Assembly (NCBI RefSeq): GCF_009905375.1
Contig: NC_133657.1
Coordinates: 48,329,231-48,393,230, forward strand
DNA from: Apium graveolens
Lineage: Eukaryota > Streptophyta > Magnoliopsida > Apiales > Apiaceae
DNA: 64,000 bases
Reading direction: 5' to 3'
Position 1 is the stretch's first letter. Each line of letters begins with the position of its first letter. Position numbers and translations under genes: made by a program. Positions 1-12,665 of this stretch are shown piece after piece. The notes under the pieces were generated by a model. The model did not search any database, had not been told where the DNA came from, and was given only the letters and a program-made list of their open reading frames with translations.

Positions 1-2
1 TG

Positions 3-2483
3 AGATCATTTTGTGAAGAGAATGGGATCATGCATGAGTTCTCTGCAGCTAGAACTCCACAACAAAATGGAGTGGTAGAAAGGAAGAACAGATCTCTCAT
101 TGAAGCTGCAAGGACAATGCTGGAAGAATCAAAGTTGTCAACATACTTTTGGGCTGAAGCTGTGAATACTGTATGTTACACTCAGAATATTTCTTTGATC
201 AATCAAGCAAAGTGCATGACACCCAACCAATTGTTTAAGAATAGGAAAACAACTCTAAATTTCTTACATGTCTTTGGCTGTAAATGCTATATCTTAAAGA
301 ATCAAACTGATCAACATGGAAAGTTTGATGCCAAGGCAGATGAAGGAATTTTTATTAGATATGTTGTTGGAAAAGCATTTAGAGTCTGCAATCTAAGAAC
401 CAACATTTTAATGGAATCTGTACATGTTGTGTTTCATGATAAAAAGATTGAAGGACTGCAAGATGAAGATTTCCACGAGAGTCTCAAATTTGATAATGTT
501 GAAATGGTTAGTGATGACAGTGATGAAGAAAGTGATCAAAAAATAGTGACTAAGGATAATGTGGAAAAATCTACTACTAATGAAGCACACAACTCAACAT
601 CTGTAGAGTTACAGAATGCTTCATCCGTCGGTAGACAATCAGCTTCATCCGTCGAGATACAAAGTGCATCATCTGTCGGAACAATGAGGGAAGCTAGGAG
701 TCAAGACAGATCACTTATAGAAAGAACTCCATCTTTAAGTCAAAGATCCATAAATTCAGGGGGAGTTTCTTTTAATCAAAACCCATTCACACATCAAGAG
801 AACATTGAGGCATCTTCATCAAGAGCTAATCTACCACAACAGAGAAAATGGACAAGAGATCACCCTTATGAGCTCATTATTGGTGATGCATCTTCTAGAG
901 TTCAGACAAGGAAAGCAATTCAAAAGAATGTCTGTATAGAAGCTTCCTATCTAAGGACGAAACAAACAAGGTAGAAGAAGCTCTGTTGGATCTTGATTGG
1001 ATTTTAGCTATGCAGGAAGAGATAAACCAATTTGAAAGGAACAATGTATGGAAGCTGGTAACTAAGTCTAAAGGGAAGAATTCAATTGACACCAAGTGGG
1101 TATTCAGAAACAAGATGGATGAAAATGGAATAGTAATCAGGGACAAAGCTAGATTGGTTGCTAAGGGCCATTGTCAATAAGAAGGAATAGATTTTGATAA
1201 AACTTTTGCTCCTGTTGCAAGACTTGAAGCCATCAGAATTTTCCTAGCCTATGCAGCCCATGCCAATTTCAAAGTCTATCAAATGGATGTTAAAAATGCC
1301 TTTCTGAATGGAGATTTGGAGGATGAAGTCTATGTCAGTCAGCCTCCTGGTTTTGAGGATCCAAATTATCCTGAATATGTCTACTATCTTCTGAAAGCAT
1401 TTTATGGATTGAAGCAAGCACCTAGAGCCTGGTATGATACTTTGTCAAAGTTTCTATTAGAAAATCATTTCACTAGAGGTATAGTTGATAAAACTCTATT
1501 CTTTAGAAATGTTAATGGCTCTAGCATACTTGTTCAAATTTGTGTAGATGATATTATTTTTTGGCTCTACAGGTGAAAAACTTTGCAAAAAGTGATTCAT
1601 ACTAATGCAAAGTAAGTATGAAATGAGCATGGTGGGACAACTAACTTACTTTCTTGGTTTACAAGTTAAGCAAGTTAGTGATGAAATATTCATTAGTTAA
1701 ACCAAATATATTTATGATCTTTTAAAGAAGTTTGAACTAATGGATTGCACATCTACAAAAACTCTCATGGCCACTGCTACTAAACTTGAATTAAACACTA
1801 CTGGATAGTCTGTGGATATTTCAAATTATAGAGGCATGGTTGGCTCACTTTTGTACTTAACAGCTAGTAGGTCAGATATAATATTTTCTACTTGTCTTTG
1901 TGCTAGATTTCAGGATGATCCTAGAGAATCTCACTTAATAGCTATTAAGAGAATTTTCAGATATCTCAAGGGTACACCAAAACTTGGCATTTGGTACCCT
2001 ATAGATTCTGGTTTTGATCTAACAGGTTATTCAGATGGAGATTATGCAGGTTTTAGAATTGATAGAAAAAGTACAACATGAACCTGTCAATTTCTAGAAA
2101 ATAAGCTAGTATCCTAGTTCAGTAAAAAGCAAAATTCAGTTTCTACTTCTACAGCAGAAGCTGAATATATTATTGCTGGTAGTTGCTCTGCACAGATTTT
2201 ATGGATAAAAAACCAATTGCTAGACTATGGTCTGCAAGTGGAAAGAATTTCTATTTTCTGTGATAACACTAGTGCAATTTCCATTACTGAAAATCCAGTA
2301 CAGCATTCAAGAACAAAGCACATAGACATCAAGTACCACTTCATTAGGGAACATGTAATGAATGGTACTGTGAACCTTCATTTTGTTCTAAGTGAAAAGC
2401 AGAATGCAGATTTCTTTACCAAGCCACTTGATGAATCCACCTTTTCCAGGTTGGTAAGTGAGTTAGGTATGATAAATTCTTGA
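3..2483 (+). pseudogene. Element A pol remnant: integrase (C-terminal half), RT, RNase H
   Basis: Positions 3-974 read as copia integrase (RTPQQNGVVERKNRSLIEAA near residue 8), followed by a Ser/Glu-rich linker. The frame then shifts; 986-1576 holds the RT start ([27 protein letters not shown]) with a stop at 1178-1180. The catalytic YVDD position at 1541-1552 reads CVDD. An extra T in the T-run near 1560 causes a second frameshift. From 1812 to 2483 the late RT and RNase H follow (SLLYLTASRSDI, FCDNTSAISI, RTKHIDIKYHF), with stops at 2079-2081 and near 2115. The last stop at 2481-2483 corresponds to the natural pol end in element B. It is the same family as B, and clearly non-functional. Confidence 0.93.
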
Positions 2484-2616
2484 ATTCTTTATGATATTTT
2501 TGCAAGTTGTAATGCAGCCAGAAACTTAACTGATTTTTCTGTTTTGGATGAAATTTTGGCTAAGTGAAAAATTACAACCCGACGGATGCTCATTATCCAT
2601 CGAGTTTGATCATCCG
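2484..2616 (+). other. Element A pol to third-ORF spacer, first part
   Basis: Non-coding spacer after pol. It contains the pair CGACGGATG ... ATCCATCGAG (2580-2604), an imperfect inverted repeat that recurs in element B at 24243-24265. It is cut at 2616 by element E; the last five bases, ATCCG, are the target-site duplication and belong to another copy of the ATCCGTCGG motif. Confidence 0.85.
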
Positions 2617-5600
2617 TGTAACATCCCCAAATCCGGGGTCGGGGATCCGGGTTGTCACGAGTTCCATTTCCCTTAATAACACCCAATCTTAATAAATAAT
2701 CAACTATTCTGTACTGTGACCCCACCATAAACACACACACCACAAGTTATAGTCTCAGAGATGAATATCCAAAAATAATCACAAGTCGTTTTATTCCACA
2801 ATTATATGCCAATACACCTTAAAAGGGTTTCAGAATAAATTTACATTTCTTTGCCATTATTACAATTCATAATATACATAAGTCTGGTACATCATTAGCT
2901 GAAAACTTAGCCTATTGGTAATTTCTACCTCAGCTACAGCGGCCTCAACGCTTCCAGAAAGCTGCGGAACGTTTCCTATCCGCTTGCGAATTGGGAGCTT
3001 GGTCCTGTTCATCTTATCTATCTAATGTTGTGTGATGAAAGAAGAAAGCAAGGGTGAGCAGCAAGCCCACCAAAATAATATGTATAATGATTAACAATAT
3101 ATGAGCCTTCTCATAGTACTCATGAAAGTCTTGGTCAAAAGAAATGAACCAAGTTTGATATCTTAATGCGATGAAGTCGCAAAATATTCAGTATATATAC
3201 ATATATACTTTTCAAAATCTTGGAAGTCCTCTTCCATACATAATATAAACAGAGTTCCAGTTTATAACTGTATAAAACTATCGTTGCAAGGTGATCTCAT
3301 ATATCTAACCTTGACTCAACGTTTTTCTGAAAATCTTTGACATGCATAAGATAATCATTTACTAGATATAAGTTTTTAAAAGATGAAGTTACAAGATACT
3401 CCAATATACTTATATCTTTTCCAAATACTACTTGAACTACCACCGTTCAAGTTATAACTAGTTCAAAAGTTTATCACATAGATGAGACTACAAGATAATA
3501 CTTGAATAGATTCAATCTTTAAAATATCATCAAAATAAAATGAAGTTATGAGATACTTCATTTGATGCAAACATCATTTTGAAAACTTGACCCTGCCAAC
3601 ACTCAACAATCGCCCAACTGTAGCCTTTCTATCGAAGTGCTCTGGGTAGTGTTGCAGAAATATCCAATTGGATGATGAACTCATTACGGGAGTTTGCCGT
3701 GCCAGGAAGACCACTTACGATGATCAGTCGTAGTAGTACAACCCCACCATTTTCTACATATAGAAGAGAACCTGTCGGATTTACTTGTCAACTGAACACT
3801 GAACTCCTAAGGAATGGACCGCCTTAGCGGAACTTCCAGGCCATTTGGGCCAATATAATAAGGCTGGGCCGGCGCCACTCGACCACTTACGCCACTCCTA
3901 GTTCAGATGAAATCCATGACTCTGAAACGTAAAGCTCGTTCCCCCTTTCCCCAAGTAGAAACTTGTTGATACGGCTCCACCAAGAAGTCGTATCTAGTTG
4001 GAAAGGAGAACTCACCGATATTTCCCAGGCGATGCCTGTTAATGGATTAACTTGTTCCAAGAATTTTACTTCCCGAGTGTTGGGTAAGTAATCAATTCAT
4101 TTAACAAAACAGCAACCTTGTTGTGAATATAAAACACACCACAGAGCCGGATCCCTCAGGTTTTGAGCGAGTATTTAAATCCCCTTCGAAAGGAGGATCT
4201 TAAATATAAAAATGAGTTTTGGGATCCGCTCTAACTTTTAAAAATCATTTTGAAGATTCGCAAAACATTTTTAAGAATGTTTGGAGTGATGCTGATTTAA
4301 CAAAATAAATCAGTCCCAATATATTAGAAAATATCTGAATATTATTATTTAAATAATATTTCCATAAAGAATAATCTTTATAAAAATAATTGAAGTAGAA
4401 GTTTTAAAACTTATACTTGAAATGAATATTAAATAACCAAAGATATACCTATACGAAAGTACTATCTTTATTTGAATAATCAAAAGTGAGTTTGATTATC
4501 GACACCTTATTCTTTAATAAAATAAAGAATATATCTCAGCAAATAATCGGAGTCATAGATCCTCAAATGAATATTCAAATAATATTCAATAAATAAAATA
4601 AGCTGAGTCATAAGCCCTCGAATGAATATTCGAAATAATATTCAATAAATAAATAAGCTGAGTCATAAGCCCTCGAATGAATATTCGAAATAATATTCAA
4701 TAAATAAATAAGCTGAGTCATAAGCCCTCGAATGAATATTCGAAATAATATTCAATAAATAAATAAGCTGAGTCATAAGCCCTCGAATGAATATTCGAAA
4801 TAATATTCATTAAATAATAAGTTCAGTCATAATATCTCGAATGAATATTATAAATAATATTCATTAAATAAAATAAAGGAGTCATACATCCTCAAATGAA
4901 TATCCAGGTAATATTCAATAAATAATATAAAGGAGTCATAAGTCCTCGAATGAATATTCAAGATAATATTCATTAATAAAATAAAGTTATCGAATAAACC
5001 TTATTCGATTAATAGTTTTGAAAACTATAACCATATATATATAAAATCTACTCGGGATGCTCGACTCCCGGTTTTAGAAAATGTTTTCACCTTTGGGTCC
5101 CTATACTAAGGGTATATGCAAATTACCGCTATTCTCTAGCACAGGTATTATCAACTGAACCAACAGATATATATGGCAAGAATACGAAACAGGCATGCAT
5201 ATATACCATATCACATGCTACAATATATCGCAAGAATTTGCTAATATAACCATCATACATCTATTACAAGATAATGCATATACAAGTGTATACATCACAA
5301 CAACAGTATAACGGGTAGAAAACTTGCCTGAGCGACTGGGGGTGATAAAAGGCTCGGGACGAGTCTGGTAACCTATAAACAACAAGTAAGTTGGAATTAA
5401 ACCAAAGTCACTTGTAAATCTATACTTTAACTAACTTAGACTCTAACGCTTGTTTTGCGCTTACTGATTCTCTTAAGTTACTCGAGTACCCTCGGCTCCA
5501 CCATTTTTAATAATTTAACCATTACGAGTTTTAAGGCGATTCCTTCGCGAGTGTCTTACCAACTGCCTAACATACGTAACATAATTATTTCATAAATTAA

Positions 5601-7083
5601 TTAACCCTTTAAGGTCTTTAACCTATATTTCAAAGTAAGGCGAGGGGTAATGGTTCGGTCGCGAAACGCCGTTACTTAAAATGGTCGTTTCTCCTAAACC
5701 GTACATCGGATTCAAACGAACCACATATCAAAACGAAGCTTGTAACATGAACTATCTAATCATGGCAATGGTCAAAACCTAACAGGGAGTTCTCGGGTCC
5801 TGATGTTAAGAGCAAAAACAGTCTAAAGTAAATCGGACATTACGACGGCTATATTTACGCGATTTCCCAAATTTTTACCATTCCAAATCATATCAATCCA
5901 ACTACCAATCAATAAAAACTCAAGATACACATCAATGCTACTGATTTCAGTCATAATAAGCTCAAGGATCGCAATCCAATCATATATTATAACATCTCCA
6001 AATTCAACTAAACTACTTAACAATTAAGCTTGAATCATGCTTATCATTCAAATAACTACTCATCCATCCAAACCATCTCCAAACTTCAACATTCAAACTT
6101 ATTACTAAAGGGTGTGAAGATTTATATCTTTCTTGGAGGGTGAAAAGTTACTAGGCAGCCTTATGGAGCCTCCTACAAGCTTGATCTTTCCAAAGAAATC
6201 AAGAACACAAAGTTAGGCTTTAAAGTTTCTAAAAGTCCGATTGAAAGAACTGTAAAAATAAGGGTCTTACTATGATTATTTAGATGAGACTTGTGAACAA
6301 GAGTTGTAGGTCATCTCAATACCTTTCCAACGAGCTATAGAACACAACATTTGAGTGAGTATTGAAGGAGATATGGCAGTTTAAAGTTGCTGGGTTTGTT
6401 TTGGCCGAGAGCTTTTGCTCTTGGAAGCAAAAGTCAACTTCTAATTTTTGTGTTTTATGATATTTGCTTGGTTGCTTCTCCTTTTTGCCTTGGAAAATGT
6501 TTTAGCTTTTTACCATGGTAAATTTTACATGGCCCAAAATCAACCAACAAAACAAAACCCCTTGTCATGCTTATGTCATCTTGCACATGTCATAATGCTT
6601 CCACTTGTCCACACCTTGTTGGTTTGATGAAATCATCATCCCTAACCTCCTTGATTAACTCCTAATTGCTTGCCTAATGACCGCTGATCTGTTATACGGT
6701 TCGCTTAACTTTCGTTTTCGTTTATCGTTTGAGGGATCATACCCGGGATCTTATTACTTAGGTTTCTTTAACCGTTCTCAATACATTATATTCCTTTCAT
6801 GATCCTCTCTTATAATCCTTGAATTTAAATCCTTTTTATTCTGTTACCTTATACTCAATTCTTTCTGTATCTGGTAGATTTTCGGGAAAAATCAAAGTGT
6901 TCGAATTTGGATTCTGACGATCTTTACATACACTTATTTATCATATAGAGTACTAATAATATCCCAGAAGATCAATAAAAGAGCCCCTACATAGTGTGGT
7001 ATGAAAAGTTTTCTTATTCAGCATAATCAGCAAAATCACTATTCATAAGGGTTTCAAAAATTCCAAAATTTGGGGTTATTACA
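2617..7083 (-). repeat. 3' LTR of element E
   Basis: This LTR of 4467 bp is nearly identical by eye to 12666-17151, with scattered single-base differences. Near 4560-5010 it holds about eight degenerate copies of a 55-bp unit (core CCTCGAATGAATATTC). A 66-codon minus-strand ORF at 5823-6023 is also present in the other LTR but matches nothing I recognise and is probably chance. No other gene is visible. Confidence 0.95.
4545..5012. repeat. 55-bp tandem repeat inside the E LTR (left copy)
   Basis: About eight units spaced 55 bp apart, for example AATGAATATTCG at 4621 and again at 4676. Central units are almost identical (AGCTGAGTCATAAGCC); outer units have drifted. The units are AT-rich with internal dyads (GAATATTC). 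The other LTR has the matching array at 14595-15033. Confidence 0.9.
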
Positions 7084-7096
7084 GTCTCCCATTCTT
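7084..7096 (-). other. Polypurine tract of element E
   Basis: On the minus strand, AAGAATGGGAGAC directly precedes the 3' LTR. This is the usual position and composition for the plus-strand primer of a gypsy element and helps fix the orientation as minus. Confidence 0.8.
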
Positions 7097-7890
7097 AAAA
7101 GGATTCCGTCCCGGAAACAGATAGAAAATGAATAGGGATACTTTCTTAGCATTACACTTTCTAACTCTCAAGTAAATTTTTCCCACATTGTGGTTCTTCC
7201 ATCAAACTCTGAATAGTTTGATAACCCTTCTCCTAAGTACTTGTTCCTTTTTCAATCTATAACCCTTCCTGGTTGCTCCATATAGGTTACGTCTGGTTGC
7301 ATGTCTATGCGCTCATATGCCCCTATTTATCTGGCATCTGAATTACACTTCCTTAACATTGATACGTGAAACACGTTATGACTTGCTACATGTTCTGGGG
7401 TAAGGCTAGCTCATATGCTAACTTCCCAATACTTCTTAATATATCCAAGGGTCCGACAAATTGTGGACTTAGCTTTCCTTTCTTTCTGAATCTCATCAAT
7501 CCTTTCCAAGGGTTTCCAAGGGGATACCTTTAACAACACTAGGTCCCCTACTTCCTATTCTTTGTCCTTTCCTGTCAAATCAACATACTTCTTATGTCCA
7601 TCTTGGGTACTACCAGCCGTCCTCTGATTAGATCTATTATATCCTTGGTCCGTTGGACTACTGCGGGTCCGAGCATCTTGCGCTCTACAACTTCATCCTA
7701 ACATAAGGGAGATCGACATTGTCTTCCCTCAAGGATCTCATAAGGCGACAACTCGATAATGACATATGATCTATTATCGTAAGAAAACTCAATCTGTGTT
7801 AAGTGATCATTCCAATTTCTTTCAAGTCTATTGCACAGACTCTCATTATAGCTTTTAGCATTAGAGCTTTTGCTTCTCAATACCCATTCT
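7097..7890 (-). pseudogene. Element E integrase C-terminus with chromodomain-like tail, decayed
   Basis: Minus-strand translation gives SYDNRSYVIIELSPYEILEG and GRQCRSPLC near 7700-7880, then in shifting frames VGDLVLLKVSPWKGL, HNVFHVSMLRK, YMEQPGRVID and ELESVMLRKYPYSF towards 7110. These match in order the integrase C-terminal region of element C (49969-50760), ending in the same chromodomain-like block. Many stops and frame changes are present, so this is a relic. Confidence 0.85.
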
Positions 7891-10700
7891 TTTCCAGTTC
7901 GTAATCGCTACTACCTTCCGTTCCTAATATTATACTGGTTATACTTTTGCTCGTTAGCGTTCTATAACCTTTTAATAACCTCGTCAACCTTAGTATCACG
8001 AATGTGTTTCCATTCCGAATACCACCACAACTTTACTATTCCTTTTTCAGCTGCTTCTATCTTCCAAAATTTGATCAATCATATAGAAGTAAAGGAATTT
8101 GTTGAGAGATCACTATGATCATGAACACTTGTTCTATTGCATAGTTAGTACAGAAGGTGGCCAACCTTTAGTACTTGACAAGCAATTAAACAACAGATGG
8201 TATCCTACTAGGCTTCTATCACACAGATAGATAGTCATTCGGCAATACCTCCCCTTCTGGAAGGGTTGTTCTTCTCAGCTTATATGAAATGAAAAGAAGA
8301 GAAAAGAATGAATTGAAGAGAATTGTGTATATGAGAAAAAAATATACTGCCACAAAATATCTGGCTTGGAACCTACCTCTGAACTATAGAGGTTTGTCAT
8401 AGGAGAACAAAACATATGTATATATATATCAAGTATTATCGCATCGCATTTCACATGCTTAAATATTTACTATTCCATCCATCATTCTATGGACCCATGC
8501 TCTTCCTCGAGCTTATACACAATCACCTTTGAAACTCCCTCGATATCGAAAATCGAATCTGGGATCTCATTCTAGACATCATCGTTACTAGAATTCTATG
8601 CGTGCACCGCAACCTTCCTCATATAGTAATACGACTCTCTTTTCATAAGAGGGAATAAATATTCAATAGTTAGATACTCTACTTAATTAGTCTATCAATG
8701 ATAACTTATACACTACCACGACCCGATTAGTGGTACTCAATCTCAACATCCATTCCAATACAACTCTCACGGTTGTAATCAGCTCATTACTCGCAGAATC
8801 ATTGTTGCATTACTATGGTCCACTACTGACCCACTGTAGTCATTCATTTTCCATGAAGTCTTTATAGCTAACCATACAGAGTCCATACATCTCGTATCTA
8901 ATTCTTCTAAGGAGGTAACATGATCACCGTTCATGATTCATGAAGAACACTCCTGAACTTGACGTACTTACATGACATGAAGCAGATAAAATTGCAGAAG
9001 AGTTTCAGTCAAAGCAACGATAGCAGGTGAATACCACTCTTAATCATATGCCTTAATTAGAAGACTTAACTCAAGGGTTCGTCTAGTCCTTTTTGAAACA
9101 TGGTCCTGGCTTATCTCAAGATAGTATCTTCTGAGATAGATAGCCCGCTCATGGCGATTACACGAATTAAACCTTTACCAACTACTATTACGGTTGGGTA
9201 TTGCACAGTCATCAGAAGGAATGTCAATCTTCCAAACCATAATACAACCCTCATAGCTTTAACCATCATCACTGTATTCCTTTGGCACAAGCACCTATAA
9301 TTATCCTTTTACCTTTAAAGTGTCGGCCACCTCTTTGGCCTTTCCTGATAGTAACATTTCCTTACAGTCAATGTCATTTTAACCACCTCCAAATAAATTT
9401 TCTACCTCATTTTAATCACTGCTTATGTGAAGATGTTTTCCTTAAAATCTGGTGAGTAAAAAAAAATCACCATTTTTCCATAAGTTATTGCCTCAGTCTT
9501 TAGAGGTTAATCACTGTCATGACTGACTCTCAATCATACTTAGAACATCTTTTATCTTAGGCCCTAATTGCCCTGAACAATTTCGACCTTTACTGGTTCG
9601 ATCCATACCTTCTCGTGGTTTAACACGTGCCCCACTTGGCATCATTATAATTACGTCATATTTCCTTTATCAACATTTCTATTCTTGAGAATTTTGAATA
9701 TTACCTTTCTCCTTGTAAAACCTCTAAGGCTATCCTTGAATCGTTCCTCCTGTATTCCCTAGATACAGGGCATATCAAAATACCATTTACTAATACTAGA
9801 ACCATTGTCTATGTACTTCTGAAAAATTTCTTTACTGATCTTCAAAGGTTGTTGTTACCTTGATCCTTTCCAATTCATACTTGTCAAAACTCATGCTGTC
9901 CCTATTAAGGGTGGATGCCAACCTTTATGCATTCCCCTAGGATTCATCTCAAGTTATCGAAGTTATATCCTTAATTCCACCTTTAAAAAAATACTTGCAT
10001 CCTTTCATGGATAAATCAAGTCATATATTCTTGATAGATTATCTTATTCATCATTCCCACCTCGATAGTCTATACCTAATTTCATAATAACATCTGTATT
10101 CAAAATAAGGTCAATCAATATGGCCTCCAAAAGATAACAACGGTTATCCGCTTTTCTTACCTAATTTGGTAACGATAACAAGGATGTTCTGGAAGATATT
10201 GGTCGTGTTCAACGTGAACCTCATCTTAATAATTCCTTATTTACTTTTGTTGTTTATCTCAACAGTCACCTCAATGTTGGGATATCTTTCATATCTGGCA
10301 TCTCCCTTTCTGGATATCGAGCCACCGATCTTACACTTCACATTCTTGAAGGTCACTTCCTTCATCCAATTTTCCTAATTTCTTACTTCCTTGTCTCCTC
10401 AGTCTATCCGCGTCTCATTATTTATCCTTCGAACTATCTCAAGGTTTCCTCGAATCCTCCCAACTTACAGGGGATAAAATATATGTATCTCTTATGCCTT
10501 CAACCATCAATTTTAACTCATGGTAAATCACCCTCATCCTGACGATTACATACTTTTCTATTTCTATTGCTACGAGTCTTTAGGGTTTCCTCATACCCAA
10601 TTCCTTTATCATTCCTCAAACTCTATTGCCTTTATATTCCTTTCCACTTCGGTTCCTTTTTTTCTTTCTCTTATCATTATTTCATGAACCAACACAACAT
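7891..10700 (-). pseudogene. Element E gag-to-integrase interior, almost unreadable
   Basis: No ORF of note is visible on either strand. The one recognisable block is at about 9305-9359 minus, where SGKAKEVADTLKVK corresponds to the RNase H end motif [14 protein letters not shown] of element C. I could not identify protease or RT motifs in the rest. Its position between a gag remnant and an integrase remnant says it is decayed pol. Short plus-strand ORFs here (for example 10166-10378) show no domain and are treated as chance. Confidence 0.6.
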
Positions 10701-11130
10701 AAGCATTGATTTCAAACATCCCGTCATTCTGGATTCGTGTCCTTAGAACGAATCTTGACAACTTTTACCACTTAGCTTCATATTTCATCATACTCGGCCT
10801 CCTTTGTTCTGGCTCTAAAGCTTTTACACTCTCTCCATAACCTTGGGAATTACTTTCCCGAAAACAATTGGCTGAACTTTAATCAGTTTATTATAATCTC
10901 TTGCTCTGTTCCTTCCTTGGCCTTTCACCAACGGGTGGTCTCTCTCTTAGGAGGGTAAGTGACAAAAATAGTCTTTTGTGGTTCGTCAATCATTTAGAAT
11001 CTCAAATGATCCCTCTATTTCCTTTAGCCAGGCTCTTGCCTCGACTGGGTCAACCTGTTCCTTGGAACTCTGAGAGCTTAGCGACTTAAAGGTCATGAAA
11101 GAATTTCCTACCGCATTGTTTCCTCAAGGT
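10701..11130 (-). pseudogene. Element E gag remnant
   Basis: The minus strand reads FMTFKSLSSQSSKEQ followed by VDPVEARAWLKEIEGSFEIL at about 11100-11000, the conserved N-terminal part of a gypsy gag core (compare VTFKAF and IKEMERAFELV in element C near 46340-46450). Stops and frame breaks follow. It lies downstream, in element sense, of an RNase H block, which is out of the normal order. Confidence 0.7.
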
Positions 11131-11399
11131 GGTGGTTGGGGATAATAGTCTAAGTTCTTTTTAGACAGGTCCATGAATTTCCGTATAGGAGTACCGTCTC
11201 GGGTCTCCTTTCTTTACTCGACTTTCTGTTTCCTTAGTATGAAATGTTTCATCCTTCTCCCACAATCAGGGTTATCCTACATGTTTTTAATCCTCATTTT
11301 CCACTTCATTATGTTATGGGTTCCTTCTATCTTGATGGCGACCTCCCTGACTATCACGTTCAGGGTTTTGCTCTAAATCTTATTCCTCAAACTAGCTTT

Positions 11400-12225
11400 C
11401 ATCTAAGATCTCATCTTTAAGCTCTTGAACATTTGGAACCCAAATTTTGTAGGAATACCTCATTATTCCTTTCTCATCTTTCTCGGTATTAATCTTTTAT
11501 CTAATTGTTGGCTTTTTGCCTTCCTTCATCACTTTTTCTGGCACAATATGTTCTTTTCCGATAATTCAGACTGTGTTGCAATCTCAAACAGCTTTTCAGT
11601 ATCGGCTCCGGTTACCTTCATATCTATTTCAATTTTCTCAAAATCTCTTATCAACTCTCCCAAAGACATTATCATCTTGAGTCTCTCCTTTACACTAAGG
11701 GCATTAGCCACCATTTTGGCTTTCCCTGGATGATACAGAATCTCCCAATCATAATTCTTGATTAGCTCTAACCGCCTCCTCTGGCGTATGTTGAGCTCTT
11801 TCTACGTAAAAATGTCCTAGAGCTCCTATGGTTTGTGAATCTCGCACTTCTCTCCATACAGGTAGTGCCTCCAATATTTAGGGCAAAACTATTGCCACGA
11901 GCCCAAGCTCATGGGTGGGGATATCGAATTTTATATTCCTTAATTGTCTTGACGCGGACGTGATTATCTTGCTGTGCTGTATAAGAAGCACCCTAATTCC
12001 TTATGCGAAGCGTCACTTACAAATCACAAAATCTCTCTTCTTCTTTTTTTCCATCCGGCAACGCCAACACAGGGGCCGTCACCAACCTTTGCTTCAGTTC
12101 TTAAAAGCTGTTCTCACATTTCTCTGTCTATTCGAACTTCTCAGTCTTATGAGTAAGCCGCGTTAAAGGGGGCTACTATCTTTACAAACTTGAACGAACC
12201 TCCGGTAGTGACCGGCCAATCCTAC
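11400..12225 (-). pseudogene. Element E displaced RT-end / RNase H / integrase-start block
   Basis: In element sense the block runs from VGLAGHYRRFVQVCKD (about 12215-12170, the RT C-terminal motif) through SDASHKELGC (about 12023-11990, RNase H) and VANALSVKERLKMI (11714-11675) to IMRYSYKIWVPN (about 11440, integrase start). The order matches RT-RNase H-IN of element C, but it sits between the leader and gag instead of after gag. A second RNase H end motif exists at 9305-9359, so this block is an extra copy. Stops occur throughout except in a 61-codon stretch at 11529-11714. Confidence 0.8.
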
Positions 12226-12271
12226 CTCTGGTAGTTTCCCTAACCATGGTCATCAATTCCTCAATGGTCCT

Positions 12272-12403
12272 TTATTCATTCTTGTCAGGATCCTCCATGG
12301 GATCCTCCTCAGCAACTGTCCCTTCTAGGACAATATCCTCAACCGTTACATCCTCAATATCAACATCATCCGGTCCTACGTTAGGACGCTCTATCGGATC
12401 CAT
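12272..12403 (-). pseudogene. Element E leader / gag N-terminal ORF fragment (43 codons)
   Basis: A short acidic ORF starting MDPIERPNVGPDDVDIEDVT, about 260 bp downstream of the primer binding site in element sense, ends at a TAA. The frame stays readable after the stop (RTIEELMTMVRETTRG) up to the junction with the RT-end block near 12225. It is probably the N-terminus of gag or a leader ORF. I cannot assign a function. Confidence 0.5.
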
Positions 12404-12645
12404 AATCTGATCTCCAATAAGTAATAAAACATCATCGCATTATTGCTCATCAACCTTAGGGTTCGGTGTCCCGCTACCATATACGATAACGAACTACGCT
12501 TCTATCACGATATATATAAGGGTTCCCATAAGGGTTTTAACTGTCAGTACTACGTTAGGTAGCCCGACTATGAACTTGGCAAGAGTTCTTATTATCTTAG
12601 TGAACTTATTATCTTTACGTCACATCATCTCTGAGGTTTATAATG

Positions 12646-12661
12646 CTTAGCTCTAATACCA
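12646..12661 (-). other. Primer binding site of element E
   Basis: On the minus strand, TGGTATTAGAGC lies four bases inside the 5' LTR. It differs by one base from the initiator-Met-tRNA-type site TGGTATCAGAGC seen in element B, and it marks the right LTR as the 5' LTR. Confidence 0.85.
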
Positions 12662-12665
12662 CTGC

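Noticed and set aside
5823..6023. 66-codon minus-strand ORF, repeated at 15891-16091
   Set aside because: Both copies lie at the same place in the E LTRs. Conservation is explained by LTR identity and no domain is recognisable.
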